Positions 1 to 7,442 of a DNA stretch of 64,000 nt are shown one piece after another. The notes beneath the pieces were generated by a model. That model did not search any database. It had not been told where the DNA came from and was given only the letters and a program-made list of their open reading frames with translations. Position numbers and translations under genes: made by a program. How positions within the stretch are numbered: the first letter of the stretch is position 1; each line of letters opens with the position of its first letter. The DNA comes from Actinomycetes bacterium (GTDB taxonomy: Bacteria; Actinomycetota; Actinomycetes; Mycobacteriales; Mycobacteriaceae). The stretch is from assembly GCA_023404955.1 (NCBI GenBank), contig JAEXZY010000126.1, forward strand, positions 1 through 64,000. Reading direction: 5' to 3'.

Positions 1-111
1 GGGTTCGTTGACCGACACGGAAGAATATTATTCCCGGTGTGCGCCCAGGGCGAGGTGCTACTCGACCATTGCAGGAGAGCACTCCGCCTTGCTTAACGCC
101 CCCCGCAGCTA

Positions 112-152
112 TCTCACATCTAGAGAATCGAGGTCGATCAGATCCTGTCTCA
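112..152 (-). repeat. Dispersed 41-bp TGAGACA element, copy A
   Basis: On the minus strand this begins TGAGACAGGAT and ends TCTAGATGTGAGA. It aligns without gaps to the copies at 17579-17619 and 18597-18637. It sits about 60 bp upstream of the nitronate monooxygenase start, so it may be regulatory. No protein is known to me for this site. Confidence 0.6.
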
Positions 153-212
153 GCCACCCCGCGGGGAGTCGCAGGTCCCTTCAGCCTTGGCCCCTCGTTC
201 TATGGTGGTCGG

Positions 213-1199
213 GTGGATTTGCTAGACCGATGGAAGGTCGACCGACCCATCGCTCAGGCGGGGATGGGCAACATGGCTCCGCCGGCTCTCGCGGCTGCCG
301 TCGCCCGCGCAGGCGGACTGGGGACCATCGGTATGTGCGCACCCACCAAGTTGAAGGCCGCAATCGACTGCGTGCGTCAAGAAGCTCCAGGCCGGTCTGT
401 CGCGGTCAATCTGCTGATGCCCTTTGCGAATTCAGATCACATAGAGGTGTGTATCAAGTACCGAGTCGACGTAGCGGTGATCGCTTTCGGCGGGGATGCC
501 GTCCTCGTCGAGCGCCTACAGGCCGCCGATATCGCGGTCTTCGTGTTGGTCGGGACTGAGTCGCAGGCACGCACGGCGCTCGACGAGTGGGGCGCAGATG
601 GCCTGTTCGCCCAGGGCGAGGAAGCTGGTGGACATCTCGCCGGACGAACCCCGGCTCGGTCATTCTTGCCGACTGCACTGGCTGTGGCTGGTCACCGCCC
701 GGTGCTGCTGGCGGGTGGAATAGCGGACAGCGCCGACACCCGCGCCGCCATGGATGCGGGAGCGGCCGGGGTCGTTGCCGGTACTCGGTTCTTGCTCACG
801 CATGAATCGGGAGCACACCCCGCCTATCAGCAGCGACTTCTTCACTGCGACAGAACTATTGCGACCACGCTGTTTGGTCTCAGTTGGCCCGCGCGCCACC
901 GGGTTGCCACAAACGAAGCCACGCGACGGTGGTGTCATCCCGACGGGACCGCGCGACGGCTGCCCTCGATCCTCAACGCCAAGAGTGCAGTTCTCGCCCG
1001 CCTCGGACCCGAGGACGCAGACGACAAAGCAATCCTGCGGCTCCAGCGACCCGCGCTTCCTATCTTCACTCCAGCCGCGCCCACCAAGGATGTGCCCGAT
1101 CACTGGATTGAACGCGCAGCGCTCTACGGCGGTGACTCGGCTCTACGAATGCATTCGGTGGTGAGTGCGGCCGAAGCGCTGAGTTCCTTGAGTAGCTGA
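213..1199 (+). CDS. Nitronate monooxygenase (2-nitropropane dioxygenase family)
   Basis: A 328-aa cytosolic FMN-dependent TIM-barrel enzyme predicted to oxidise alkyl nitronates with O2. Family marks visible are PIAQAGMG and AGGLGTIG in the first 40 residues, QGEEAGGH mid-protein (phosphate/FMN loop with the conserved His) and GAAGVVAGTRFL in the C-terminal half. The GTG at 213 is chosen because family similarity begins at VDLLDRW; the open frame extends upstream to 39, but that part has no family similarity and overlaps repeat copy A. The gene stands alone, with a 41-bp repeat upstream and a GTCTC palindrome just downstream. The substrate is not determined; related actinobacterial proteins are often annotated for propionate 3-nitronate detoxification. 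Confidence 0.88.
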   Translation: MDLLDRWKVDRPIAQAGMGNMAPPALAAAVARAGGLGTIGMCAPTKLKAAIDCVRQEAPGRSVAVNLLMPFANSDHIEVCIKYRVDVAVIAFGGDAVLVERLQAADIAVFVLVGTESQARTALDEWGADGLFAQGEEAGGHLAGRTPARSFLPTALAVAGHRPVLLAGGIADSADTRAAMDAGAAGVVAGTRFLLTHESGAHPAYQQRLLHCDRTIATTLFGLSWPARHRVATNEATRRWCHPDGTARRLPSILNAKSAVLARLGPEDADDKAILRLQRPALPIFTPAAPTKDVPDHWIERAALYGGDSALRMHSVVSAAEALSSLSS

Positions 1200-1208
1200 G
1201 CCCAATCG

Positions 1209-1236
1209 CTGTCTCGTTTCTAGAGAAATGAGACAG
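1209..1236. repeat. GTCTC palindrome, left copy
   Basis: Arms CTGTCTCGTTTCT and AGAAATGAGACAG are separated by AG, with one mismatch. The same palindrome recurs at 7295-7318, so the two copies bracket the minus-strand block between them. Three more direct TCTCA half-motifs follow at 1282-1311. It could be an operator, a terminator for the upstream gene or an element boundary. Confidence 0.6.
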
Positions 1237-1428
1237 CTCTACGCGTCCACCGATGACGTCGCATAGCGCCAGGTCGCGCAGTCTCATTTTCTGTCTCACA
1301 CCGCGTGTCTCAGATCCTCGATGTCAGAGGGAAAACAGACTGTGATGCCGTAACTGCGGTAGTGGGAATCTGGGAATCGCCGCGGGGGTGCGAGCCCGTC
1401 ACCGGACCTCGCCGGATGTCCGGGTTGA

Positions 1429-1797
1429 CTAGTGCAGATAAGTCCTTCCGTAGCGGTCGTGGGTGTCCTGGCTGGGATCGGTGACGATCGCGACGCGCTG
1501 GCCGGTAAGTGCGGAACGGGCGAACTCGCTAGCCTCGGGACCCCAACAGCCGATACCGTAGCCGGGCTTGTGCACCTCGGGGCTGTCGACTCCAATTACT
1601 CTGATACGCAATCGACCTCGGGAATCATCGACTACGTCGACCGTATCACCGTCGACCACCCGCAGAACAGTGGCACTCAGGTCAGGGTCGTCGGCACGGC
1701 TTACCGCGACTGGACCGAGGGAGGCCGAGCAGGCGGTGACCATCAGCCCGGCCGCAGCAAGGATGGCCGCCACTTGCCCAGCGGCTGAGGTCCTCAT
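1429..1797 (-). CDS. Truncated thermonuclease-like lipoprotein (SNase fold, C-terminus missing)
   Basis: A 122-aa exported protein. The N-terminus is a lipoprotein signal ending LMVTAC (lipobox Cys near residue 20). The body matches the first half of the staphylococcal nuclease fold: VVDGDTVDV (calcium-binding Asp), RIRVIGVDSPE (catalytic Arg/Asp strand) and DRYGRT. The frame stops three residues later (YLH), before the C-terminal helices and the last catalytic Arg expected in a full domain; I found no continuation in the other frames. It lies next to the left GTCTC palindrome, so truncation by rearrangement is plausible. Its ATG overlaps the stop of the 105-aa gene upstream (ATGA), so the two are probably coupled. 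It is probably inactive as a nuclease. Confidence 0.7.
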   Translation of the reverse strand: MRTSAAGQVAAILAAAGLMVTACSASLGPVAVSRADDPDLSATVLRVVDGDTVDVVDDSRGRLRIRVIGVDSPEVHKPGYGIGCWGPEASEFARSALTGQRVAIVTDPSQDTHDRYGRTYLH

Positions 1798-2111
1798 GGG
1801 AGCTTCTGGTAGTGGTCTTGGGCCAGTTGCGCCAACCGCCAAGTGGTCAGCATCGAGTCGCTCGCCTGCACGCCGAGCGGGACGTAGCCCTGGAGCCAGC
1901 CGTCGAGTATGTACTCGCGCAGGACGAAGTCGTCGATGTCTTCTCCGCCGTCTTTGATCCGTTGGAGAACGCCGACCGCCCGGTCGAACACCGCATCGTC
2001 GATACCGTTGTCGCGAGCGGTCTTGCGAGCGTTGTCCTGGCCGACCTCGGGGTCGAGCGCGAGCGCCGCAAGCTCAAAGACGTAAGGACGGTTCGTCGTC
2101 GGGGCGGTCAT
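1794..2111 (-). CDS. Hypothetical protein, 105 aa
   Basis: A small predicted helical, acidic protein starting MTAPTTNRPYVFELAALALD, with several charged helices (DDAVFDRAVGVLQRIKDG). No family is recognised. The start at 2111 is preferred over upstream options because the upstream residues are low-complexity and lie inside the 3' end of the neighbouring gene. It overlaps the HARE-HTH-like gene upstream by 38 bp and the thermonuclease fragment downstream by 4 bp, so the three genes form one minus-strand operon. Function unknown. Confidence 0.65.
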   Translation of the reverse strand: MTAPTTNRPYVFELAALALDPEVGQDNARKTARDNGIDDAVFDRAVGVLQRIKDGGEDIDDFVLREYILDGWLQGYVPLGVQASDSMLTTWRLAQLAQDHYQKLP

Positions 2112-3993
2112 CGCTCTGACCCTCGGTTCTGCATGAATCAACGGTATGCCCGGGGTTGCGCACTGAGCTACGCGCCAAGCTGACGGTGTGCACGATGTCA
2201 AGCAGGGCGTCGTCGCCGCGTCGACAGAGGATGTCGGCCACGTCCTCGGGATCGCACTCGAGGCTGCGCGCGAGATCCACGATCGGATTGGCTCCGGGCG
2301 GGTGCCCGAGAAGCATCCTCATCTGCGCCTCGGGCGGGGCGTAGCGCGGGATGACGTGGACCTCGTAGCGGTGGTCGTCGGGCCGCAGCACCAGAATCAG
2401 GCGGTCTCCGCGGCTGGCGTTGGCGGCGGCCGCCTGTACGCGCAAGGAACCAACATGACTGCCCCTGATGGAGGTGAGATCCCAGTACACGTCGAGACTG
2501 GCGTGTTCGCCGGCGAACGTGAGGCGTTCGCCGGGTCCGACACCGGCGGCCATGGCCACGGCGGCCGGGATTGGTCTGCCCGACCCGCGTAGAAGGTGGT
2601 GGTCGACGCGGATCGCAAGACGAATTTCGTTGGGACCGTTGAGGAAACAGCCACGAACTGAGTTGAGGTCTGGCAGCGGCGGCCACGGATCGTGTTCCCG
2701 CCGCCTGCGTGCGATGCCCTGGTCGACGACGAAGGCGAGGGTGCCGAGGTAGCTCACGATGGAGGCTTCGGCGACGTCGGGGAAGCGGTCGAGGATGTCG
2801 GCCGTGATGGCCGCGACGCTCGCGCTTCCGCCGGCGTCGTCGATGTGTTGACCGATGGCGGCTGCGAGCCCGTGGTACTCGTCAAGTCCCCATGCCCGCA
2901 GGCCCCACCGGTGCCGGCTGGTCCGCACGAAGCGGTCGTCGTCGGACACGACCCGGCTGAGGCTGGAGATCTCGGTGGCGTTGGCCTCTCGCAGAGCGGA
3001 GGTGAGTTCCTCCAGGGTTGCCGGGGCGCCGAGGACTCTGAGCATCGCCTCGGCCTTCCTGGCGACACCGGCATCTGGCCACTGCACCCACAGGTCACCG
3101 AAGCGGCGCAGCGGGGTGTGGTCGCGGATGAACGCATCAGCGAAGTCGGCTCGCACACCTCGGCTGGTCAGCAGTTCGAGCACCCGGGCGTGCGACATTA
3201 CTTGGTCCTCGTACTCAGTGGCCAGCTCGCCGCAGACGTCGCTGATGCCCCCCTTCCCGTCAACGGTTTCGAGCCAGTCGGCCCGCACCGCGTAAGGGCC
3301 TGCTAGGTGGAGCAGGAGGTCGGCGGCTTCGCTGCCGGGCTCTATGCCTAGTTCGGCCAGCGCACTGGTGAGTGCGTTGATCGGTGCGCACGTCCCGATC
3401 GCCGCTCGCAGGGTGCGGGCGTGCTCACTCAGCTCCCGGTGAGCAGGTTCGCGGAGTGCTTCGATCATGCGGGCCAGCGCGCGTGGTTGGTTGCGCAGGA
3501 TGGAATGTGGGACCACGCCCAGTCGCTCGGCGACTGCCGCGGTCGACTCGGGGTGCAGCGTCCACACTCGCCGCGCCAGGATGATGCGGTCCTGATCGCG
3601 AAGGGCCGTGGCGAACCGCGCGGCGGCTGCGGGCGCTCCGACCGGTTCCGCGTGCGTGACCTTCTCCGTGATGCGCGCGAGGTCGTGTGCGGCCTCCAGC
3701 AGTGCTCTCACCGCGGCGTGCGCTACCTTCGGCAACTCCAGCAGCGATGTCGGGCTCTCACCGGCCAGGTCGCTCCAGCGGCCGAACCGCTCGGCGTAGA
3801 GGCCGAGGCGTCGCGGCAGGCGCGCGTACGGAACATCCAGGTCGGCGATGGTGTCGAAGCCGGGAACCAGCTCGCTGAGCGGAGTGTCGGCCAGCTCCGG
3901 GCAGATCGGCCATGCGTCAGGTTGCCAGCCGTCGCGCGCGACTCCTCGAGTGTTCGTCGAGGACCTGGGTCGCGTGTCTGGAGCCCGCGCCAT
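2074..3993 (-). CDS. Large helix-turn-helix protein with HhH-like and HARE-HTH-like repeats
   Basis: A 639-aa soluble protein. Near residues 50-95 there is a segment resembling the helix-hairpin-helix of the RNA polymerase alpha C-terminal domain (LPRRLGLYAERFGRW, then LLELPKVAHAAVRALLEAA). Near residues 150-180, VAERLGVVPHSILRNQ resembles sigma-region-4 helices. Around 330-430 there are winged-helix repeats of HARE-HTH style, with signatures DDRFVRTSRHRWGL and FPDVAEASIVSYLGTLAFVV. The C-terminal 200 residues are mostly beta and unrecognised. It is divergent from the small ORF at 4065 and starts an operon with the 105-aa gene and the thermonuclease fragment. I infer a DNA- or RNA-polymerase-interacting protein of an accessory element; the role is unknown. 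Confidence 0.7.
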   Translation of the reverse strand: MARAPDTRPRSSTNTRGVARDGWQPDAWPICPELADTPLSELVPGFDTIADLDVPYARLPRRLGLYAERFGRWSDLAGESPTSLLELPKVAHAAVRALLEAAHDLARITEKVTHAEPVGAPAAAARFATALRDQDRIILARRVWTLHPESTAAVAERLGVVPHSILRNQPRALARMIEALREPAHRELSEHARTLRAAIGTCAPINALTSALAELGIEPGSEAADLLLHLAGPYAVRADWLETVDGKGGISDVCGELATEYEDQVMSHARVLELLTSRGVRADFADAFIRDHTPLRRFGDLWVQWPDAGVARKAEAMLRVLGAPATLEELTSALREANATEISSLSRVVSDDDRFVRTSRHRWGLRAWGLDEYHGLAAAIGQHIDDAGGSASVAAITADILDRFPDVAEASIVSYLGTLAFVVDQGIARRRREHDPWPPLPDLNSVRGCFLNGPNEIRLAIRVDHHLLRGSGRPIPAAVAMAAGVGPGERLTFAGEHASLDVYWDLTSIRGSHVGSLRVQAAAANASRGDRLILVLRPDDHRYEVHVIPRYAPPEAQMRMLLGHPPGANPIVDLARSLECDPEDVADILCRRGDDALLDIVHTVSLARSSVRNPGHTVDSCRTEGQSDDRPDDEPSLRL

Positions 3994-4064
3994 ACCGGCG
4001 AGCGTAATGCGACACGCTGAGCACCGACGATGCCTTGTCGGTGCCGGCAGGGAGAATCCCCCGG

Positions 4065-4319
4065 GTGAACGACGACAGCGCGGCCCCTCCTTCCCGGGTG
4101 AGTCCGCGCAAACGCAACCAGAGCATTAGCGTCGCCGACATCACCATGCTGGTGCGGGTGCCGGGAAAGCCCACCGCCATCCGGGCGTTCACCGATGACG
4201 AACGCGAGCTGGCGGCGGAGTACGCCGCCGAAACGGGCGGCGAGATCGTCCCACTTCCGCTCTCGCCGCCCGCGGGATACATCCCTGGCCCCCAGGGCTT
4301 CCCGGTTCCGCAGTCCTGA
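4065..4319 (+). CDS. Hypothetical protein, 84 aa
   Basis: A short basic then acidic protein (VNDDSAAPPSRVSPRKRNQ at the start, then ITMLVRVPGKPTAIRAFTDDERELAAEYA). The GTG start is chosen for the purine-rich GGCAGGGAGAAT about 10 bp upstream. It is transcribed divergently from the HARE-HTH-like gene, with only about 70 bp between them, so a shared promoter region is likely. The proline-rich C-terminus has no known domain. No family recognised. Confidence 0.5.
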   Translation: MNDDSAAPPSRVSPRKRNQSISVADITMLVRVPGKPTAIRAFTDDERELAAEYAAETGGEIVPLPLSPPAGYIPGPQGFPVPQS

Positions 4320-4431
4320 CGGGGTCCAGGCTCACGGTGGCGTGTCGCCCGCTGGGTCGGCTTGCGGGTTCACGCCGGCTGATGTGCGCCATGGTCTCCC
4401 GTCACCCGACCGACCCGTAGAGGACGGCCCG

Positions 4432-5178
4432 TTAGGGCATCGGTCCGGAGACGCGCCGCTCGAGCGTGTCCTCGTCGGTGAACCGGCGGTAGTCGTCGAT
4501 CGAGTACACGGTGCCCGTGCCGACCTTCGTACCGGGGCCCCGGGGGACGAGCTGTTCGAGGTCATGGTTGTCGTCGCGGTCCGCGGTCCACGGGGTGCCG
4601 TCGCGGACGACCAACACCTCGACCTCCCGTACGTGACACCGGGAATTGCTGCACCGCATCCGGAGGCGGCCGGTGTCACCGGGCACGTCCGCCGGCGCCG
4701 GCGCACACGCGTGTTCTCCGCAGAACAAACAGCGTGAAGTCGTGTCACGGGCGGCGGGTGTCGCACCGGGAATCCAGTCACCGATCTCTTCGATCAGGGT
4801 CCAGGCGGGACGATCTGCGATTGGGCCATGTTTGCGCAGGATGCGGACGTCGGTGCGATGGCGGGTCGCCTCCGTGCCGTCGTCGACGACGACGAACTCC
4901 ACCTCGCGCGCGTCGCACTGGCCGTTGTCGCAGTACATCTGCACCCGGCCGGAATCGATCTTCGAGTCGCTGGAGGAAAGGATGGCCGAGCTGTGGCCGC
5001 AGAAGTAGCACGCCGTGGGGCGTGCCCGGTCAACGGACCGGCGGACCCACGGGGTCGGTGGGGTGGCCGGCGGGACGCCGCCCTGGGAGCGATCCACCGC
5101 ACGCTTCGCCTCGGGAAACGTCACGCCTGGATGTGCCGCCATGTACTCGCGTGCGGCCTTGGTGTGGGTTGAACCCAT
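4432..5178 (-). CDS. Protein with duplicated CxxC zinc-binding-like module
   Basis: A 248-aa protein starting MGSTHTKAAREYMAAHPGVT, a lead-in common in actinobacterial accessory genes. Two tandem modules follow. Module 1 (about residues 50-120) has CYFCGH, then YCDNGQCDAREVEFVVVDDGTE. Module 2 (about 150-215) has CLFCGEH, then RCSNSRCHVREVEVLVVRDGT. Each has a CxxC pair and a C-x5-C pair, suggesting one bound zinc each. The ATG at 5178 has GGAGG about 13 bp upstream; the longer frame back to 5304 looks non-coding. It belongs to the minus-strand 1.2-7.3 kb block. The duplicated architecture is unfamiliar to me; a nucleic-acid or protein contact role is only a guess. Confidence 0.72.
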   Translation of the reverse strand: MGSTHTKAAREYMAAHPGVTFPEAKRAVDRSQGGVPPATPPTPWVRRSVDRARPTACYFCGHSSAILSSSDSKIDSGRVQMYCDNGQCDAREVEFVVVDDGTEATRHRTDVRILRKHGPIADRPAWTLIEEIGDWIPGATPAARDTTSRCLFCGEHACAPAPADVPGDTGRLRMRCSNSRCHVREVEVLVVRDGTPWTADRDDNHDLEQLVPRGPGTKVGTGTVYSIDDYRRFTDEDTLERRVSGPMP

Positions 5179-5372
5179 GATCTCGATGTCCTCCGTGTAC
5201 TGATGTCTGGCAGCGCCCTGTACCCGCAGCCACTCAGCAGTGACGGGATGTCGTGGTCCCTCTAGGGAACTTGCCCTCAATGTCGCTGGTGGTACAGGCA
5301 CCACAGCGGCTCGGGGTCAGCCACACGAACGGCTCTGCCCTGAGTGTACCAACGGCGCTTGGCGCGGGAGCG

Positions 5373-5870
5373 TCACCGTGAGAATGAATCGTCGTCGCCG
5401 GGCTGACGTCCCTCGGAGGCGAGGGCGTCGAGGTAGGCGTCGTGGTATCGGGTGATGGCCAACCGTTCGTAGGTGAATTGTTCGAGCACGGCGGTGATGA
5501 GAGGTTGGCCCCGAAGTGATGAAGCCATGCGATCGTGGGGCCAGTGCCCGAAGCTCATCAGGTCGATGCCGAGGACCTGGTGTGGGTACTCGCGAGCCTC
5601 GGCGATGTCGTTGCGAACGGCTTCGAGTTCGGTGTCGAGGCGTCGCAGCGCGGACGCGGCACGCCGAAGATGAAGGTCACGCTGCGCTTTGAGTAGTTCG
5701 ACGCATTCGGTCCAACTCGGAATTCCGTCCCGGGGGAAGTAGACGTGGCCGGCCTTCCCACGAACGGTGTGGGGCAGCAGGCCGTCTGTGACCATCATCT
5801 TGAGAACGTCCGACGGGATGCCGCACTGGTGAGCAGCCTCGGACAGCTTCGCCAGATCCGAATCAGGCAT
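5373..5870 (-). CDS. MerR-like helix-turn-helix protein
   Basis: A 165-aa protein. The first 55 residues resemble a MerR/excisionase winged helix (LSEAAHQCGIPSDVLKMMVTDGLLPHTVRGKAGHVYFPRDGI). This is followed by a long charged helix (residues 60-95, LLKAQRDLHLRRAASALRRLDTELEAVRNDIAEAR) that could dimerise as a coiled coil, and then a helical C-terminal region. Its ATG lies inside the 3' end of the upstream XRE-like gene (8-nt overlap), so the two are probably translated together. I infer a regulator of this accessory block; effector and target are unknown. Confidence 0.68.
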   Translation of the reverse strand: MPDSDLAKLSEAAHQCGIPSDVLKMMVTDGLLPHTVRGKAGHVYFPRDGIPSWTECVELLKAQRDLHLRRAASALRRLDTELEAVRNDIAEAREYPHQVLGIDLMSFGHWPHDRMASSLRGQPLITAVLEQFTYERLAITRYHDAYLDALASEGRQPGDDDSFSR

Positions 5871-7083
5871 TTGGGGCCTGCGGAGGGGACGTGAGGCGCT
5901 CCAGCGGGGTGCCCGGCAGCGTCGAAGGTGTGGGCGTCTCGCTGATGGCGCTGTCGATCGCCCGCTCGATGACGTTGCGGGGGAACGGCTGTGGCGAATG
6001 GGCGTCCCATTCCCCTGCCTCGCGAGCCTCGGGTGCGAGTGTGATTGTGATGGTGACGGGCACGCTCAATTCGAACTGCGCAAGACGAGTTTCGATGGCC
6101 TGGGTGAGCTGGACGGCGTAGGCGGCGTACTCGCGTTGCTGCTGCTCCTCGAGCGCGGTGATCTGCGCGGAGATCACGTCCATGGCTTGCTCGTAGGCGA
6201 TCTCTCCCGGGGTGGGGTCGCGGTCGTCGCGGGCTTCCTCGGTCAGTGTGGTGAGCAGCGCGATGTCGTCCGGGTCGTCGGTCCACCCGCGGTAGGTGAT
6301 GTGCAGGTAGCCGTCGTCGGTTACATCGACCCACTCCTTGTCTGTCAGGCGTGGGTCATCGGGGGAGAAGGGGCCCGGCGGCAGATCAGCGGGTTGCGGT
6401 ACGTCGTTGGCGCCGGCGTCGACCGCGCTGATCGCGTCGGCGTACGCGTCCTCGACGGGGTCGCCGAGGTGATCGAGGACGGGCTCGACCCACAGGTCGA
6501 CGACGATGGGCTCGGTCCGGTGTTGCAGAAGGTCGGTGTCGTCGGCGGCGGTGGAGTTCAGGGTTTGGCGGACCATTTCGGCTTCCCAGGCGCCGGACCG
6601 GCCGACCAGAGCGGCCTCGACGCCGCCGACGTTGGCGGCCGCGCCGGCTAGTGCGAGGGTGACGAACTCACCCCAGTCGATCGGAACGCTGGCGCGCGGG
6701 TCGGGATCGGCCTCCCAGCTGCCCTCGGCGGTGCGTCGCGCAAGCTGGTTGGTCAGCCGCGTCGCCTCGGTGAGGACGCCGATGGCGTCGTTGAGCACCT
6801 CGCGGTACGGCCTCGGCCCATCGGTCGCCATGGTCAGGTAGCCGGTGTCGAATAAGGCACCGGAGAGAACCTCGCGGTAGGGCCGGCCGATGACCCGTGC
6901 TGTTGCAGCAAGATTCGTGCGATCGGGCAGGCGGCTGATGCCGTTGGTCCGCCACTTGCGCAGGTTTTCACGCGACACTCCGATGCGGCGTGCCACCTCG
7001 GACTCGCTGACTCCGTGTGCGGCTCGGTAGCGGTCGATCATCTCGACGAGCCGGGGCGTGGCCATGCGCTCAGTGTCGCGCAT
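5863..7083 (-). CDS. Helix-turn-helix (XRE-like) protein with long acidic C-terminal region
   Basis: A 406-aa protein. Residues 7-60 form a cro/C1-like HTH (LVEMIDRYRAAHGVSESEVARRIGVSRENLRKW). The middle (about 75-330) is acidic and largely helical. Near residue 320 there is a glutamine-rich helix (QITALEEQQQREYAAYAVQLTQAI), followed by a short beta segment VPVTITITLAPEAREAG. The start at 7083 has GGACAG just upstream; a second ATG at 7065 is possible. It is the first gene of the minus-strand block, reading away from the right GTCTC palindrome at 7295. It is probably a DNA-binding control protein of the element; the large C-terminal part is unrecognised. Confidence 0.68.
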   Translation of the reverse strand: MRDTERMATPRLVEMIDRYRAAHGVSESEVARRIGVSRENLRKWRTNGISRLPDRTNLAATARVIGRPYREVLSGALFDTGYLTMATDGPRPYREVLNDAIGVLTEATRLTNQLARRTAEGSWEADPDPRASVPIDWGEFVTLALAGAAANVGGVEAALVGRSGAWEAEMVRQTLNSTAADDTDLLQHRTEPIVVDLWVEPVLDHLGDPVEDAYADAISAVDAGANDVPQPADLPPGPFSPDDPRLTDKEWVDVTDDGYLHITYRGWTDDPDDIALLTTLTEEARDDRDPTPGEIAYEQAMDVISAQITALEEQQQREYAAYAVQLTQAIETRLAQFELSVPVTITITLAPEAREAGEWDAHSPQPFPRNVIERAIDSAISETPTPSTLPGTPLERLTSPPQAPNA

Positions 7084-7442
7084 GACTGTCCGTTCTCAAT
7101 CAGCTTGACGGGTCGACGCAGGGAACCGCCAGGTCGAACGAGACGTGATCGTGCGGGCCCATCTCATCGAAGTTGGCGATTGTGATCGGCCGTGTTGAGT
7201 GCCCGCGAGTGACTCGTGAGCAGGGAGCAATTCGAGACAGGATATGAGACAACCTGGCCTGGGCTTTGCGGCGGGGGAGTGCAATGTTTCTCGCGTCTCA
7301 TTTCTCTAGAAATGAGACACCCCTGCGGGTGTCAGCACTACCACCGCGGTCAAGCTCGCGTTCTCCCTGGGGCTGATCATCGTGGCATCGTGGTCGCCGG
7401 GCTGCGCACCGGGGCCACGGGGATCATCCGGTGCCGTTCGCG
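7084..7442. other. Intergenic region with TGAGACA motifs
   Basis: No gene seen. It holds a tandem pair of TGAGAC motifs at 7233-7251 (CGAGACAGGAT then ATGAGACA) and the palindrome at 7295-7318. It lies between the leftward XRE-like gene and the 3' end of the aldehyde oxidoreductase operon. Confidence 0.6.
7295..7318. repeat. GTCTC palindrome, right copy
   Basis: Perfect 11-bp arms GTCTCATTTCT and AGAAATGAGAC separated by CT. This is near-identical to the copy at 1209-1236 and related to the right half of the dispersed 41-bp element (TCTAGA followed by TGAGAC). Confidence 0.65.

Noticed and set aside
1296..1595. Continuation of the truncated thermonuclease in another frame
   Set aside because: Neither alternative frame after DRYGRT shows the expected C-terminal nuclease motifs, so truncation rather than a simple frameshift is preferred.
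1200..7320. Prophage interpretation of the 1.2-7.3 kb block
   Set aside because: No structural, terminase or lysis genes; only regulators and small unknown proteins are present.
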